64,000 nt of DNA from Cellulomonas terrae (GCF_007990265.1 NZ_BJWH01000017.1:1-64000); one strand, 5' to 3'. Shown: positions 1 through 9,033, counted from the first letter of the stretch. Notes: a model not told the origin generated them from the sequence alone. Numbers and translations are program-made.

Positions 1-2
1 AC

Positions 3-56
3 TTCGTCGGCGCGCGCGCCTGGCTGCAGGCGCTCCGTGGTGGCGCGGCGACCTGA
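3..56 (+). CDS. C-terminal end of an unidentified protein (partial)
   Basis: An open frame enters from the left edge and stops with TGA at 54-56, reading FVGARAWLQALRGGAAT at its end. The stop lies 20 bases before the ATG of the zinc-ribbon gene, which suits an operon. Too little is present to name a family. Because the next genes look like a toxin-immunity neighbourhood, this could be the tail of a related gene, but that is only inferred from position. Confidence 0.35.
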   Translation, partial: FVGARAWLQALRGGAAT

Positions 57-75
57 GGCGTCAGGAGGAACACCC

Positions 76-312
76 ATGAGCAGCCCGTGCCCTCGGTGCC
101 ACCAAGGATCCGTCGACAGGTACCTGCTGGTCGCGACGAGTGAGCAGCTGTTCGTCTGTGACGAGTGTGAGGCGGCCTGGCCCGATGACCGTATTGACCT
201 GATCGCGTTCTCTCAGCTGACGGATGTTACGGAGGATCGCGGCTTGACCCCGCTGTGGACCGAGCTGCGGAAGCTCGGTGACGACCACGATTCTTCCGAT
301 CCCTGCTCCTGA
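76..312 (+). CDS. small zinc-ribbon protein
   Basis: A 78-residue protein of unknown function. It carries CPRC at residues 5-8 and CDEC at 28-31, the spacing of a four-cysteine zinc ribbon, followed by an acidic tail (GDDHDSSDPCS at the end). The ATG at 76 is chosen because AGGAGG lies at 62-67, eight bases upstream; an earlier in-frame GTG at 37 has no such site. Base composition is less GC-rich than in the neighbouring core genes. Short zinc-ribbon proteins of this shape occur beside polymorphic-toxin immunity genes, and the DUF2019-like gene downstream fits, but no partner toxin is visible here. Confidence 0.6.
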   Translation: MSSPCPRCHQGSVDRYLLVATSEQLFVCDECEAAWPDDRIDLIAFSQLTDVTEDRGLTPLWTELRKLGDDHDSSDPCS

Positions 313-674
313 CTCGACCACGGCCGTCAGTTCGACACGTCGCGCGAGTCGTCGACGGGAGGTCGTGCTGCGCAGTCCGACAAAGGTGCTGAGCTGTCTC
401 GAAGGGCTCCAGTCCACCGGCATGGTCGTTCCCTGGGAGTGCCACAGGCAGCCGCGATTCCGCCACTCGTCCCTCACGCTGCGGTGGACCTCGGCGCGCG
501 CGACGTCATCCCCCTCCTGCCGCCGTCCGCACCCGTCCATGGTCCATGCTCGTCAGCTATCCGGGGTCTGCAGTGCGGCGCCCGGTCGTTGTGCGAATCC
601 CGCTGTCGACTCTGGATCAGGTCGCCGCCCGAGATCATGACTGCCGCGAGACACCCGTGAGGAGATGCGCCACC
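313..674. other. intergenic stretch, no supported gene
   Basis: This 362-base gap holds overlapping open frames on both strands, but none has a good ribosome binding site, a recognisable domain or consistent codon bias. No clear hairpin or promoter stands out. It may be eroded accessory sequence. Confidence 0.4.
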
Positions 675-1013
675 GTGAGCACGGACGACGTCCTGCAGCG
701 CTACCGCCGCCAGCTGGTGGACTGGAGTGAAGCCCATCACGACCCAGAGCGTGCGAACACGCTGTTCAGGGCGAATCACGCGACCTACAAGGTCCTGCGG
801 GAGACCGATGAAGGTCGCACGGGAATCGAGAAGCTCACCGGGGACGTGGTCACGGCCGTGCGACTGATGGCGGCGGTGCACTGCCTTCCATGGGCCAGCG
901 AGATCGGTGTCCCCGTCCTGGAGACGTTGGAGCTGAGGGACGGGGATTTCGCCATCGACGCGAAGTACTCGCTCATCGCGTATCGCGACGGGAGCTTGAA
1001 CCTGGACTGGTGA
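675..1013 (+). CDS. DUF2019-like protein, possible immunity protein
   Basis: A 112-residue protein starting at GTG 675, with GAGGAG at 658-663. An N-terminal charged helix (VLQRYRRQLVDW) is followed by ANHATYKVLRETDEG, VRLMAAVHCLPWASE and a C-terminal DAKYSLIAYRDGSLNLDW. From memory this order matches the short alpha-helical DUF2019 family, whose members sit in immunity-gene clusters of polymorphic toxin systems. The role is inferred from family context, not shown here. The frame opens further upstream to 546, but that part lacks a ribosome site and looks non-coding. Confidence 0.6.
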   Translation: MSTDDVLQRYRRQLVDWSEAHHDPERANTLFRANHATYKVLRETDEGRTGIEKLTGDVVTAVRLMAAVHCLPWASEIGVPVLETLELRDGDFAIDAKYSLIAYRDGSLNLDW

Positions 1014-1092
1014 CGCCGCTGCCGAGAGTCCTGACGGGCTGTCCTCATCACCACGTGTCCGATGGCGCGGGAACCGGCCACGCGCCGTCCGG

Positions 1093-2250
1093 TCAGGCCA
1101 CCGCGACCCGGACGACGAGCGCCGCGTGGTCCACCCGCGCGGACAGCTCGAGGACGCGGCCGACGATCTCGCCGTCGACCTGCACGTGCTCACCGCCCTG
1201 CACGACGACGCGGACCTCCTGCGCCCGGGTGTGGTCGATGCGGCCGATCTTGGCGGGCAGGTCGTTGCGCATCCCCGCGCCCTGGAGCATGACCTCGCCG
1301 AACAGCTGGGCCCAGCCGGCGATCCCCCCACGGGTGTCGATCGCGGCGATGTCGAGCCAGCCGTCGTCGAGCAGCGCGTCGGGCAGCAGCGTGATGCCGC
1401 CGGGGAGCTTGCCGCAGTTGCCGATGAGCAGGCTGCGCAGGCGCGTCGACGTCATCGGCTGGTCGTCGAGCCGGACGTGCACGCGCGTGCGGCGGCCGTG
1501 CAGGTGCCGCATGCCCGAGACGAAGTACGCGATCCAGCCGACCCGGGCCTTGAGCTGCTCGTCGGTGTCGGCGACCATCGCGGCGTCGAACCCGAGGCCG
1601 GCGATGACGAGGAAGATGTGGTCGCGCGGCAGGGCCTCGTCGGCGAGCGCCCCGGCCGCCTCCGTGACCGGGTCGTCGATCTCCGACTGCCACCGGTGCA
1701 CCCGCAGCCAGCCCACGTCGATCGTCCGGTCCCGGCCCTCCAGGGCGGTGCGCAGCGCCGCCATCGGGTCGCTCAGCGGCAGGTCGAGGTTGCGGGCCAG
1801 CAGGTTCCCCGTGCCGAGCGGGATGAGCCCCATCGGGATGCCGGTGCCGACGAGCCCCTCGGCCACCGCGCGCACCGTCCCGTCCCCGCCGATCGCGACG
1901 ACGACGTCGGCCCCCTGCGCGACCGCGGCGCGCGTCTGGCCGACCCCGGGGTCGGCGATCGTGGTCTCGAACCAGAGGGGCTCGGGCAGCCCCTGCTCCG
2001 CGCAGGCGGCGTGCACCGACGTCCGGAGCGCCGGGACGTCCTGCTTGGAGGGGTTGGCGACGAACGCGACGAGCTGCCCGGTCGCCTCGACGTCCCGGGC
2101 GAGCCGGAGCTCCCGCGCGCCGGGACCGTTCCGTGGCGACTCGATCCGCCGCCGCAGCTCACGCTGCCGCAACCACAGGATCGTCACGAGGAGGAGGGAG
2201 CAGAGAGCCACGACGGCCGCGCACACGGCCACCCACGCCTCCCAGGTCAT
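1093..2250 (-). CDS. diacylglycerol kinase family lipid kinase
   Basis: A 385-residue protein. It has one N-terminal membrane helix (about residues 4-27), a basic linker, then a DAGK catalytic domain with GGDGTV at 121-126 and GTGN at 146-149, the nucleotide-binding motifs of DgkB/YegS/sphingosine-kinase-like enzymes. Such enzymes phosphorylate lipid hydroxyls using ATP; the membrane anchor places the domain at the cytoplasmic face. The C-terminal half is the beta-rich domain of the family, including VQVDGE. The exact lipid (diacylglycerol or another) cannot be read from sequence. It is transcribed divergently from serS, and the shared spacer holds a long palindrome. Confidence 0.85.
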   Translation of the reverse strand: MTWEAWVAVCAAVVALCSLLLVTILWLRQRELRRRIESPRNGPGARELRLARDVEATGQLVAFVANPSKQDVPALRTSVHAACAEQGLPEPLWFETTIADPGVGQTRAAVAQGADVVVAIGGDGTVRAVAEGLVGTGIPMGLIPLGTGNLLARNLDLPLSDPMAALRTALEGRDRTIDVGWLRVHRWQSEIDDPVTEAAGALADEALPRDHIFLVIAGLGFDAAMVADTDEQLKARVGWIAYFVSGMRHLHGRRTRVHVRLDDQPMTSTRLRSLLIGNCGKLPGGITLLPDALLDDGWLDIAAIDTRGGIAGWAQLFGEVMLQGAGMRNDLPAKIGRIDHTRAQEVRVVVQGGEHVQVDGEIVGRVLELSARVDHAALVVRVAVA

Positions 2251-2333
2251 GGGCCGAATCTACGGCCCCCCGGGTGAGCCCTGACGCAACCGCCCCGCGT
2301 CGCCCACCCGTCACCCCGCCGACATCGGCACTC

Positions 2334-2373
2334 TGCGACGAGATCGGCAGCTGCGACTGCCGATCTCGTCGCA
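2334..2373. repeat. perfect 17-bp intergenic palindrome
   Basis: TGCGACGAGATCGGCAG (2334-2350) and its exact reverse complement (2357-2373) are separated by six bases. It lies between two divergent genes, so it is not an ordinary terminator. The right half and the following bases to about 2395 closely resemble the element at 51017-51050, including CTCGTCGCAG, CTGCCG, CTCGCGGG and TGCGC in order. Confidence 0.8.
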
Positions 2374-2443
2374 GGCTGCCGACCTCGCGGGTGCGCGTGG
2401 GCCGGGGTCAGGTGCCCACCGGTCAGGTCGGTAGGGTTCTCGG

Positions 2444-3709
2444 GTGATCGATCTGCGGCTCCTGCGGGAGGATCCCGACCTAGTCCGCGCCAGCCAGACG
2501 GCTCGCGGGGACGACCCTCACCTGGTCGACGAGGTGCTCGACGCCGACGCGCGCCGACGCTCCGCGCTGACCGAGTTCGAGACGCTGCGGGCCGAGCAGA
2601 AGTCCCTGGGCAAGCTCGTGGCGAAGGCGCAGGGCGACGAGAAGCACGCGCTGCTGACCCGCGGCAGGCACCTGGCCGAGCAGGTCAAGGCGCTCCAGTC
2701 CGACGCCGAGGCCGCCGAGGCGGTCGCGACGGAGCTGAGCCGGAAGATCTCGAACATCGTCGAGGACGGCGTCCCCGTCGGCGGCGAGGACGACTACGTC
2801 GTGCTCAAGCACGTGGGGGAGCGTCCCGCGTTCGACTTCCCGGTGCGTGACCACCTGGAGCTGGGCGAGGGGCTCGCGGCCATCGACACCGAGCGCGGGG
2901 CCAAGGTGTCCGGTGCGCGGTTCTACTACCTGACGGGGATCGGCGCGCGCCTGGAGCTCGCGCTGCTGAACGCGGCCGTCGACAAGGCCATGAGCGCCGG
3001 GTTCACGCCGGTCATCACGCCGACGCTGGTCAAGCCCGAGATCATGGCCGGCACCGGCTTCCTCGGCGCGCACGCGGACGAGATCTACCACCTGCCCGCC
3101 GACGACCTGTACCTGGTGGGCACCAGCGAGGTCGCGCTCGCGGGCTACCACTCGGGGGAGATCCTCGACCTGTCGGCCGGCCCCAAGCGGTACGCGGGCT
3201 GGTCGGCGTGCTACCGGCGCGAGGCCGGCTCGTACGGCAAGGACACCCGCGGGATCATCCGCGTGCACCAGTTCCACAAGGTCGAGGCGTTCAGCTGGAC
3301 GACCGTCGAGGACGCCGCCGACGAGCACCGCCGCATCCTGGGCTGGGAGGAGGAGATGCTCGCGCTCGCGGAGCTGCCGTACCGCGTCATCGACACCGCC
3401 GCCGGGGACCTGGGGTCCAGCGCGGCCCGCAAGTTCGACTGCGAGGCGTGGCTGCCCAGCCAGGAGCGGTATCTCGAGCTGACCTCGACGTCGAACTGCA
3501 CCACGTTCCAGGCTCGCCGCCTCGGCGTGCGCGAGCGCACCGCGGACGGGTCGACGCGCGCGGTCGCCACCCTCAACGGCACGCTCGCGACGACGCGGTG
3601 GATCGTCGCGCTCCTGGAGAACCACCAGCAGGCCGACGGGTCCGTGCGGGTCCCGGAGGGGCTGCGCCCGTACCTGGGCGGCCTCGAGGTGCTGGAGCCC
3701 GTGCGATGA
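2444..3709 (+). CDS. serS: seryl-tRNA synthetase
   Basis: A 421-residue cytoplasmic class II synthetase that charges tRNA-Ser with serine. Residues about 30-105 form the tRNA-binding antiparallel coiled coil. The catalytic core has the class II motif 2 region (CYRREAGS, about 254-261, then [12 protein letters not shown]) and motif 3 ([18 protein letters not shown], about 377-394). Length is normal for bacterial SerRS. Start is GTG at 2444, giving the typical [11 protein letters not shown]-terminus. Its stop overlaps the start of the HAD gene (ATGA), implying coupling. Two of its substrate tRNAs lie in this window at 26569 and 33419. Confidence 0.97.
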   Translation: MIDLRLLREDPDLVRASQTARGDDPHLVDEVLDADARRRSALTEFETLRAEQKSLGKLVAKAQGDEKHALLTRGRHLAEQVKALQSDAEAAEAVATELSRKISNIVEDGVPVGGEDDYVVLKHVGERPAFDFPVRDHLELGEGLAAIDTERGAKVSGARFYYLTGIGARLELALLNAAVDKAMSAGFTPVITPTLVKPEIMAGTGFLGAHADEIYHLPADDLYLVGTSEVALAGYHSGEILDLSAGPKRYAGWSACYRREAGSYGKDTRGIIRVHQFHKVEAFSWTTVEDAADEHRRILGWEEEMLALAELPYRVIDTAAGDLGSSAARKFDCEAWLPSQERYLELTSTSNCTTFQARRLGVRERTADGSTRAVATLNGTLATTRWIVALLENHQQADGSVRVPEGLRPYLGGLEVLEPVR

Positions 3710-4503
3710 GCCGGTGCCACCTCGTCGCCCTCGACGTCGACGGGACGCTCATGTCCTACGACGGCGTGATCTCCGACGAGGTGCGTGCGGCTGTGCTCGC
3801 CGTGCGCGACGCGGGTCTGCACGTGGTGCTCGCGACCGGCCGCGGCGTGCACTCGGCGGCGCCGGTGGCGACGGAGCTCGGGCTGACGGAGGGCTGGATC
3901 GTCTGCTCGAACGGCGCCGTGACCGCACGCCTCGACCCGGCCGCCGACAACGGCTACGAGATCGTCCGGGTGGTCACGTTCGACCCCGGCCCTGCGCTGC
4001 GCACGATCGCGCTGGAGCTGCCCGACGCCCTGTACGCGGTCGAGGACCTCGGGCTGGGCTTCCGGGTGTCCGCCGACTTCCCCGACGGCGAGCTGTCCGG
4101 GGACCTCGAGGTCGTGTCCTGGGAGGAGCTGACCACGACGCCGGCCACCCGGGTCGTCATCCGCAGTCCCGACAGCACCCCGGAGCTCTTCCACGAGCTG
4201 GTGGAGCGCGTCGGCCTGCACGAGGTGGAGTACGCCGTCGGCTGGTCCGCGTGGCTCGACCTGACGCCCGGTGGGGTCTCGAAGGCCAGCGCGCTGGAGG
4301 AGGTCCGTCAGCACCTCGGCGTGCAGCCGCACGCGACGGTGGCGGTCGGCGACGGGAGCAACGACCTGCAGATGCTCCGGTGGGCGGCCCGCGGCGTCGC
4401 GATGGGCCACGCGTCCGAGGCGGTCCGCGCGGCGGCCGACGAGGTGACGGGCACGATCTCGGACGACGGAGCCGTCGCGGTCCTGCGCAGCCTGCTGGTC
4501 TAG
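3706..4503 (+). CDS. HAD-superfamily phosphatase, Cof/IIB type
   Basis: A 265-residue hydrolase beginning [14 protein letters not shown]. The DVDGT motif (residues 10-14) supplies the nucleophilic aspartate and the acid/base aspartate. ATGRG at about 44-48 is the second motif, a lysine in GGVSKASAL the third, and GDGSNDLQM at 215-223 the Mg-binding motif IV. A class IIB cap domain lies between. These enzymes dephosphorylate sugar phosphates or cofactors; the substrate is not predictable. The ATG overlaps the serS stop by four bases, so the frame running in from 3208 is read-through of the serS region rather than a real extension. Confidence 0.88.
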   Translation: MSRCHLVALDVDGTLMSYDGVISDEVRAAVLAVRDAGLHVVLATGRGVHSAAPVATELGLTEGWIVCSNGAVTARLDPAADNGYEIVRVVTFDPGPALRTIALELPDALYAVEDLGLGFRVSADFPDGELSGDLEVVSWEELTTTPATRVVIRSPDSTPELFHELVERVGLHEVEYAVGWSAWLDLTPGGVSKASALEEVRQHLGVQPHATVAVGDGSNDLQMLRWAARGVAMGHASEAVRAAADEVTGTISDDGAVAVLRSLLV

Positions 4504-4640
4504 TCCCAGCGCTGCCGATCGTGACCGTTCATGGCGCCGTTCTGCACGGATTTCGTCGTTGAGCGTCGTCGTGGCTCGCCTGTAACTCAATCGTGACCGG
4601 ATTGCCCGGTCTTTACGGTTGCGCCCGTGTTGCGTAACGG

Positions 4641-4657
4641 CTTGCATCGCTTGCAAG
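4641..4657. promoter_or_regulatory. LacI-family operator before the sugar ABC operon
   Basis: CTTGCATCGCTTGCAAG has 6-bp inverted arms (CTTGCA/TGCAAG) around a five-base centre. It resembles the cre/MalR/AglR-type operators of LacI-family regulators and lies 53-69 bases before the lipoprotein start. No lacI gene adjoins it, so the regulator would be encoded elsewhere. Confidence 0.6.
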
Positions 4658-4709
4658 GGTGCTGGGAAAGCCGCCAGCACCATCCGGAGCATGACGACGT
4701 GGAGGTCTC

Positions 4710-6086
4710 ATGAACGGCACACGCAGGCGCCGCAGCCACCTGGCAGCGGCCGCGGCGGTAGGAAGCCTGGCCCTGGTGCTCACCGCCTGTTCGGGCGGGG
4801 ACGACGAGGGGGGCGGCGGCGACGCCACCTCGGACGTCGACTGCACCGCGTTCGAGCAGTACGGCGACCTCGAGGGCAAGACGATCAGCGTCTACACGTC
4901 GATCGTCGAGCCCGAGTCGGTCCAGCAGACCGACTCCTACATCCCCTTCGAGGAGTGCACGGGCGCGGAGATCGAGTACGAGGGCTCGCGGGAGTTCGAG
5001 GCACAGCTGCCCGTCCGCCTGCAGGCCGGCAACCCGCCCGACATCGCGTACATCCCGCAGCCCGGCTTCCTCGCGTCGATCGTCGCCGACTACCCCGACG
5101 CCGTCGTCGCGGCCCCGCAGGCGGTCATCGACAACGCGAACGAGTACTACACCGAGGGCTGGGTCAACTACGGCACGGTCGACGGCACGCTCTACGCGAC
5201 GCCGCTCGGCGCCAACGTGAAGTCGTTCGTCTGGTACTCCCCGGCCGCGTTCGAGGAGAACGGCTACGAGATCCCCACCACGTGGGACGACCTCCTGGCC
5301 CTCACGGACCAGATCAAGGAGGACTACCCCGACTCCAAGCCGTGGTGCGCGGGCATCGAGTCCGGTGACGCCACCGGCTGGCCGGCCACCGACTGGCTGG
5401 AGGACGTGATGCTCCGGACCGCGGGCGCGGACGTCTACGACCAGTGGGTCACCCACGAGATCCCGTTCAACGACCCGCAGGTCCTCGCGGCCCTGGAGAC
5501 CGTCGGCGGCATCCTCAAGAACCCGGACTACGTGAACGGCGGCCTGGGCGACGTCCAGTCCATCGCGACCGTCGCCTGGAACGAGGCCGGCAACCCGATT
5601 CCCGACCAGATGTGCTTCCTGCACCGTGCGGCCAACTTCTACCAGGCCAACTGGGACCCGAGCCTGACGGTCGCGGAGGACGGTGACGTCTACGCCTTCT
5701 ACCTGCCGGGCCAGAGCGCCGACGACAAGCCGCTGCTCGGCGGTGGCGAGTTCGTGACGGCCTTCGCGGACCGTCCCGAGGTCCAGGCCTTCCAGGCGTA
5801 CCTGTCCAGCCCGGAGTGGGCCAACGCCAAGGCGGAGGCCACCGGTCAGGGCTGGCTGAGCGCCAACAGCGGTCTCGACCCCGACCTGCTGCAGTCGCCC
5901 ATCGACCAGCTCTCGTTCGAGCTGCTCACCGACGACAGCTACACCTTCCGGTTCGACGGCTCCGACCAGATGCCCGGTGCCGTCGGCGCCGACGCGTTCT
6001 GGAAGCAGATGACCGCGTGGATCGGTGAGGACCAGTCCGACCAGGAGACCCTCGACAACATCGAGGCAGCCTGGCCGGCGTCCTGA
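4710..6086 (+). CDS. sugar ABC transporter substrate-binding lipoprotein (AglE-like)
   Basis: A 458-residue extracytoplasmic solute-binding protein. A basic N-terminus (TRRRRSH) and hydrophobic segment lead to a lipobox ending LTAC with Cys27, so the mature protein is probably a lipid-anchored receptor. The body matches family 1 binding proteins for oligosaccharides (DIAYIPQPG, GVNYGTVDGTLYATPLG-like region, WDDLLALTDQI). By memory the closest named group is AglE, alpha-glucoside binding; specificity is not certain. GGAGG-like sequence precedes the ATG. It is the first gene of the operon with both permeases and sits behind the LacI-type operator at 4641. Confidence 0.85.
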   Translation: MNGTRRRRSHLAAAAAVGSLALVLTACSGGDDEGGGGDATSDVDCTAFEQYGDLEGKTISVYTSIVEPESVQQTDSYIPFEECTGAEIEYEGSREFEAQLPVRLQAGNPPDIAYIPQPGFLASIVADYPDAVVAAPQAVIDNANEYYTEGWVNYGTVDGTLYATPLGANVKSFVWYSPAAFEENGYEIPTTWDDLLALTDQIKEDYPDSKPWCAGIESGDATGWPATDWLEDVMLRTAGADVYDQWVTHEIPFNDPQVLAALETVGGILKNPDYVNGGLGDVQSIATVAWNEAGNPIPDQMCFLHRAANFYQANWDPSLTVAEDGDVYAFYLPGQSADDKPLLGGGEFVTAFADRPEVQAFQAYLSSPEWANAKAEATGQGWLSANSGLDPDLLQSPIDQLSFELLTDDSYTFRFDGSDQMPGAVGADAFWKQMTAWIGEDQSDQETLDNIEAAWPAS

Positions 6087-6103
6087 TCGCCTGAGGCACG
6101 CCC

Positions 6104-6138
6104 GGGGTGGGGGCCGTCGTCCTGACGGCTCCCACCCC
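6104..6138 (+). terminator. intra-operon hairpin between binding protein and permeases
   Basis: Arms GGGGTGGGGGCCGTC (6104-6118) and 6124-6138 pair over 15 positions with one G-U pair and a five-base loop. No T-run follows. Such hairpins after the binding-protein gene usually stabilise the upstream mRNA or partly terminate, giving more receptor than permease; that role is inferred. Confidence 0.65.
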
Positions 6139-6182
6139 GGCCGCGCCGGTCGTACGACCTCGATGAAGAGGAAGGGTGACGT

Positions 6183-7172
6183 ATGGACTGGTTCATCCAC
6201 GCAGAGACCGTGGGCCACAAGTTCGCGCTGATGCTTGTCGCGATCCTGCTGTTCGTGGGCGTGATGGGGGCGATCCTCTTCGGGATCGACAAGCTCAAGA
6301 AAGTTCCGACCTGGGCGGTCGTGGCCGCGTTCCTCGGCCCGACGCTCCTCTTCGTGGTCTTCGGCCTGGTCTACCCCGGGCTGAACACCATCAAGGCGTC
6401 GCTCTACGACGCCAAGGGCAACGAGTTCGTCGGGCTCGACAACTACGTGACCGCATTCACGCAGGACCAGTTCCAGACCGTGCTGCGCAACACGCTGCTC
6501 TGGGTCGTGCTCGTGCCGCTGGTCGCCACCCTGATCGGGCTGGTCTACGCGGTGCTCGTCGACCGGACGCGGTTCGAGTCCATGGCGAAGACGCTGATCT
6601 TCCTGCCCATGGCGATCTCGCTGGTCGGCGCCAGCATCATCTGGCGGTTCGTCTACGAGTTCCGTCCCGACCAGGGGAACATCCAGCAGATCGGCCTGGC
6701 CAACCAGATCCTCGTGTGGCTGGGGCTGGACCCGTACCAGTTCCTGCTGAACCAACCGTGGAACACGCTCTTCCTCATCGCCGTCATGATCTGGATCCAG
6801 GCCGGCTTCGCGATGACGGTCCTGTCGGCCGCCATCAAGGCCATCCCCGACGACATCACCGAGGCCGCCCGGCTCGACGGCCTGCACGGGATCGGGATGT
6901 TCCGGTTCATCACCGTGCCGAGCATCCGGCCCGCGCTCGTCGTCGTCCTCACGACGATCGCGATGGGCACGCTCAAGGTCTTCGACATCGTCCGGACCAT
7001 GACCGGCGGCAACTTCAACACGTCCGTCGTGGCCTACGAGTTCTACACGCAGAGCTTCCGCGCCCAGAACGCCGGGCTCGGTGCCGCGCTCGCCGTCATC
7101 CTGTTCGTCCTGGTGATCCCGATCATCGTGTACAACGTCCGACAGCTGCGCCTCTCGGAGGAGATCCGATGA
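6183..7172 (+). CDS. sugar ABC transporter permease, MalF/AglF type
   Basis: A 329-residue inner-membrane permease with about eight hydrophobic segments, including two before the conserved core (about 17-38 and 45-68). The cytoplasmic EAA loop starts at residue 227 (EAARLDGLHGIGMF) and would dock the ATPase. Together with the next gene it forms the membrane channel for the sugar delivered by the lipoprotein. A purine-rich site (GAAGAGGAAGGG) precedes ATG 6183. Its stop overlaps the next ATG (ATGA). Confidence 0.88.
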   Translation: MDWFIHAETVGHKFALMLVAILLFVGVMGAILFGIDKLKKVPTWAVVAAFLGPTLLFVVFGLVYPGLNTIKASLYDAKGNEFVGLDNYVTAFTQDQFQTVLRNTLLWVVLVPLVATLIGLVYAVLVDRTRFESMAKTLIFLPMAISLVGASIIWRFVYEFRPDQGNIQQIGLANQILVWLGLDPYQFLLNQPWNTLFLIAVMIWIQAGFAMTVLSAAIKAIPDDITEAARLDGLHGIGMFRFITVPSIRPALVVVLTTIAMGTLKVFDIVRTMTGGNFNTSVVAYEFYTQSFRAQNAGLGAALAVILFVLVIPIIVYNVRQLRLSEEIR

Positions 7173-8122
7173 CGAACGCCTCCGCCCCCCTGCCGCCGGC
7201 CACCCTCGTCGAGCCGGAGGAGGTCGACACGACGCGCAAGCCGTCCCGGTTCGGTCGGGTCGACGCCCGCGCGTCCCGCGCCGCGCGCAAGCTGAGCTCG
7301 CCGTGGGCGTCGCTGACGGCGATCATCATCGCGATCATCTGGACCATCCCGACGTTCGGCCTGCTGGTCACGTCGTTCCGGCCCCGCTCCGAGATCCGGA
7401 CGTCGGGCTGGTGGACGCTGCCCTGGAACCCGGGCCTGACCCTGGACAACTACCAGGAGGCGCTCTTCGGGTCGTCGACGAGCCTCATCACGTACTTCGT
7501 GAACTCGATCGTCATCACCCTGCCCGCGGTGATCATCCCGATCTCCCTGGCGCTCCTCGCGGCGTACGCACTGGCGTGGATCGACTTCAAGGGCCGGGCC
7601 ATCCTGTTCGTCGCGATCTTCGCGCTCCAGGTGGTGCCCATCCAGGTCACGCTCATCCCGCTGCTGTCGCAGTACGTCAGCTGGGGCATCGCGGGGTCGT
7701 TCTGGGTGATCTGGCTGTCGCACTCGATCTTCGCGCTGCCGCTGGCCATCTACATCCTGCACAACTTCATGAAGGACATCCCGCCGTCGCTGGTCGAGGC
7801 CGCGCGGATGGACGGCGCCGGGCACGTGAAGATCTTCTTCCAGGTGCTCATGCCGCTGCTCACCCCCGCGATCGCGTCGTTCGCGATCTTCCAGTTCCTG
7901 TGGGTGTGGAACGACCTGCTGGTCGCGCTCACCTTCGCCGGCGGGACCACCGACGTGGCCCCGCTGACCGTGCGCGTCGCGGAGCTGAGCGGGACGCGCG
8001 GGTCGCAGTGGCAGCTGCTGTCCGCGGGTGCGTTCATCGCCCTCGTCGTGCCGCTCATCGTGTTCCTGTCGTTGCAGCGCTACTTCGTGCGCGGTCTGCT
8101 GGCGGGTTCGGTCAAGGGATAG
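7169..8122 (+). CDS. sugar ABC transporter permease, MalG/AglG type
   Basis: A 317-residue permease with a long N-terminal cytoplasmic tail (about 45 residues, TRKPSRFGRVDARASR), then six membrane segments. The EAA loop is at residues 210-223 (EAARMDGAGHVKIF). The start at 7169 overlaps the upstream stop, so the two permeases are translationally coupled. No ATPase gene follows; actinobacterial sugar importers of this class commonly use a shared ATPase (MsiK type) encoded elsewhere, and that is the likely arrangement here. Confidence 0.88.
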   Translation: MTNASAPLPPATLVEPEEVDTTRKPSRFGRVDARASRAARKLSSPWASLTAIIIAIIWTIPTFGLLVTSFRPRSEIRTSGWWTLPWNPGLTLDNYQEALFGSSTSLITYFVNSIVITLPAVIIPISLALLAAYALAWIDFKGRAILFVAIFALQVVPIQVTLIPLLSQYVSWGIAGSFWVIWLSHSIFALPLAIYILHNFMKDIPPSLVEAARMDGAGHVKIFFQVLMPLLTPAIASFAIFQFLWVWNDLLVALTFAGGTTDVAPLTVRVAELSGTRGSQWQLLSAGAFIALVVPLIVFLSLQRYFVRGLLAGSVKG

Positions 8123-8141
8123 GGGCGCTTAGCCTGAGGCC

Positions 8142-9008
8142 GTGCCCGCGCCTCTGCTGTTCGTCCTCTCGGGGCTGACGCAGTACGTGGGCGCGGCGCT
8201 CGCGGTCGGCATCTTCGGCACGATCGCCGCCGCCTCGGTCGCGTGGCTGCGCATCGCGGTCTCCGCGGTCGTGCTCGTCGCGTGGCAGCGGCCGTGGCGG
8301 GTCCGGTGGCACCTGCCGGACCTGCGCGTCGCGGTCGTGTTCGGTGTGGTGCTCGCCCTGATGAACGTCGCGTTCTACATCGCGATCGACCACCTGCCGC
8401 TCGGCACCGCGGTCGCCATCGAGTTCCTCGGACCGGTGGCGGTCGCTGCCGTGACGGGTCGCGGCTGGCGGGACCGGGTCGGCATCGCCGTCGCCGCGGT
8501 CGGCGTCGTGCTCCTGGCGGGAGTGAGCCTGGAGAGCGGGCCGGACGCGGTGCTCGGGCTCGTCGCGATCCTCGTCTCGGCGGCCTGCTGGGCGGCCTAC
8601 ATCGTGCTCGGCCGGCGCGTGGCGCGAGCGGCGAACGGCGGGATCACCGGGCTGTCCGTCGCGATGGCGGCCGGCGCAGTGGTCTTCGCCCCCTTCCTGG
8701 CCGGTGGCGCGGAACCGGTGCTGCACGACGCGCGGCTGGCGGCCCTCGTGGTCGCGATCGCGGTGTGCTCGTCGGTCGTCCCGTACGCGCTCGAGCAGGT
8801 CGTCCTGCGCCGGGTGCGGGCGGCGACGTTCGCGATCCTGCTGGCGCTGCTGCCGGCGACCGCCGCGGTGGTCGGGGCCGTGGTGCTCCAGCAGGTGCCG
8901 CACGGGCTGGAGGTCGTCGGTCTCCTGCTCGTCTCCGGCGCCATCGTGCTCACGGGCCTCGACCGCGACGAGCCACCGCCGACGCAGGAGGCGCCCCCGC
9001 CCGCGTAG
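8142..9008 (+). CDS. EamA-family exporter (RhtA-like)
   Basis: A 288-residue inner-membrane protein with ten predicted transmembrane helices in two EamA repeats. Features such as PLGTAVAIEFLGPVAVA and the second-repeat VLRRVRAATFAILLALLPATAAVVG are typical of the RhtA/DMT group, which exports amino acids such as threonine and homoserine. Substrate is not established. Start is GTG 8142, 19 bases after the permease stop. The C-terminus is a short charged, proline-rich tail (DRDEPPPTQEAPPPA). It could be co-transcribed with the ABC operon but is not an obvious functional partner. Confidence 0.8.
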   Translation: MPAPLLFVLSGLTQYVGAALAVGIFGTIAAASVAWLRIAVSAVVLVAWQRPWRVRWHLPDLRVAVVFGVVLALMNVAFYIAIDHLPLGTAVAIEFLGPVAVAAVTGRGWRDRVGIAVAAVGVVLLAGVSLESGPDAVLGLVAILVSAACWAAYIVLGRRVARAANGGITGLSVAMAAGAVVFAPFLAGGAEPVLHDARLAALVVAIAVCSSVVPYALEQVVLRRVRAATFAILLALLPATAAVVGAVVLQQVPHGLEVVGLLLVSGAIVLTGLDRDEPPPTQEAPPPA

Positions 9009-9033
9009 GGCCTGAAGGGTGGGGCCGCCGGGC

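Noticed and set aside
278..660. Several overlapping open frames between the zinc-ribbon and DUF2019-like genes
   Set aside because: None has a ribosome binding site, a motif or steady codon bias; they overlap in conflicting frames.
4614..4638. A second operator TTACG...CGTAA before the lipoprotein gene
   Set aside because: The arms are only five bases and loosely spaced, so the match is easily due to chance.
4587..6887. A 766-codon open frame antisense to the sugar ABC genes
   Set aside because: Same cause; the sense genes have clear lipobox and EAA motifs, and the antisense product has none.
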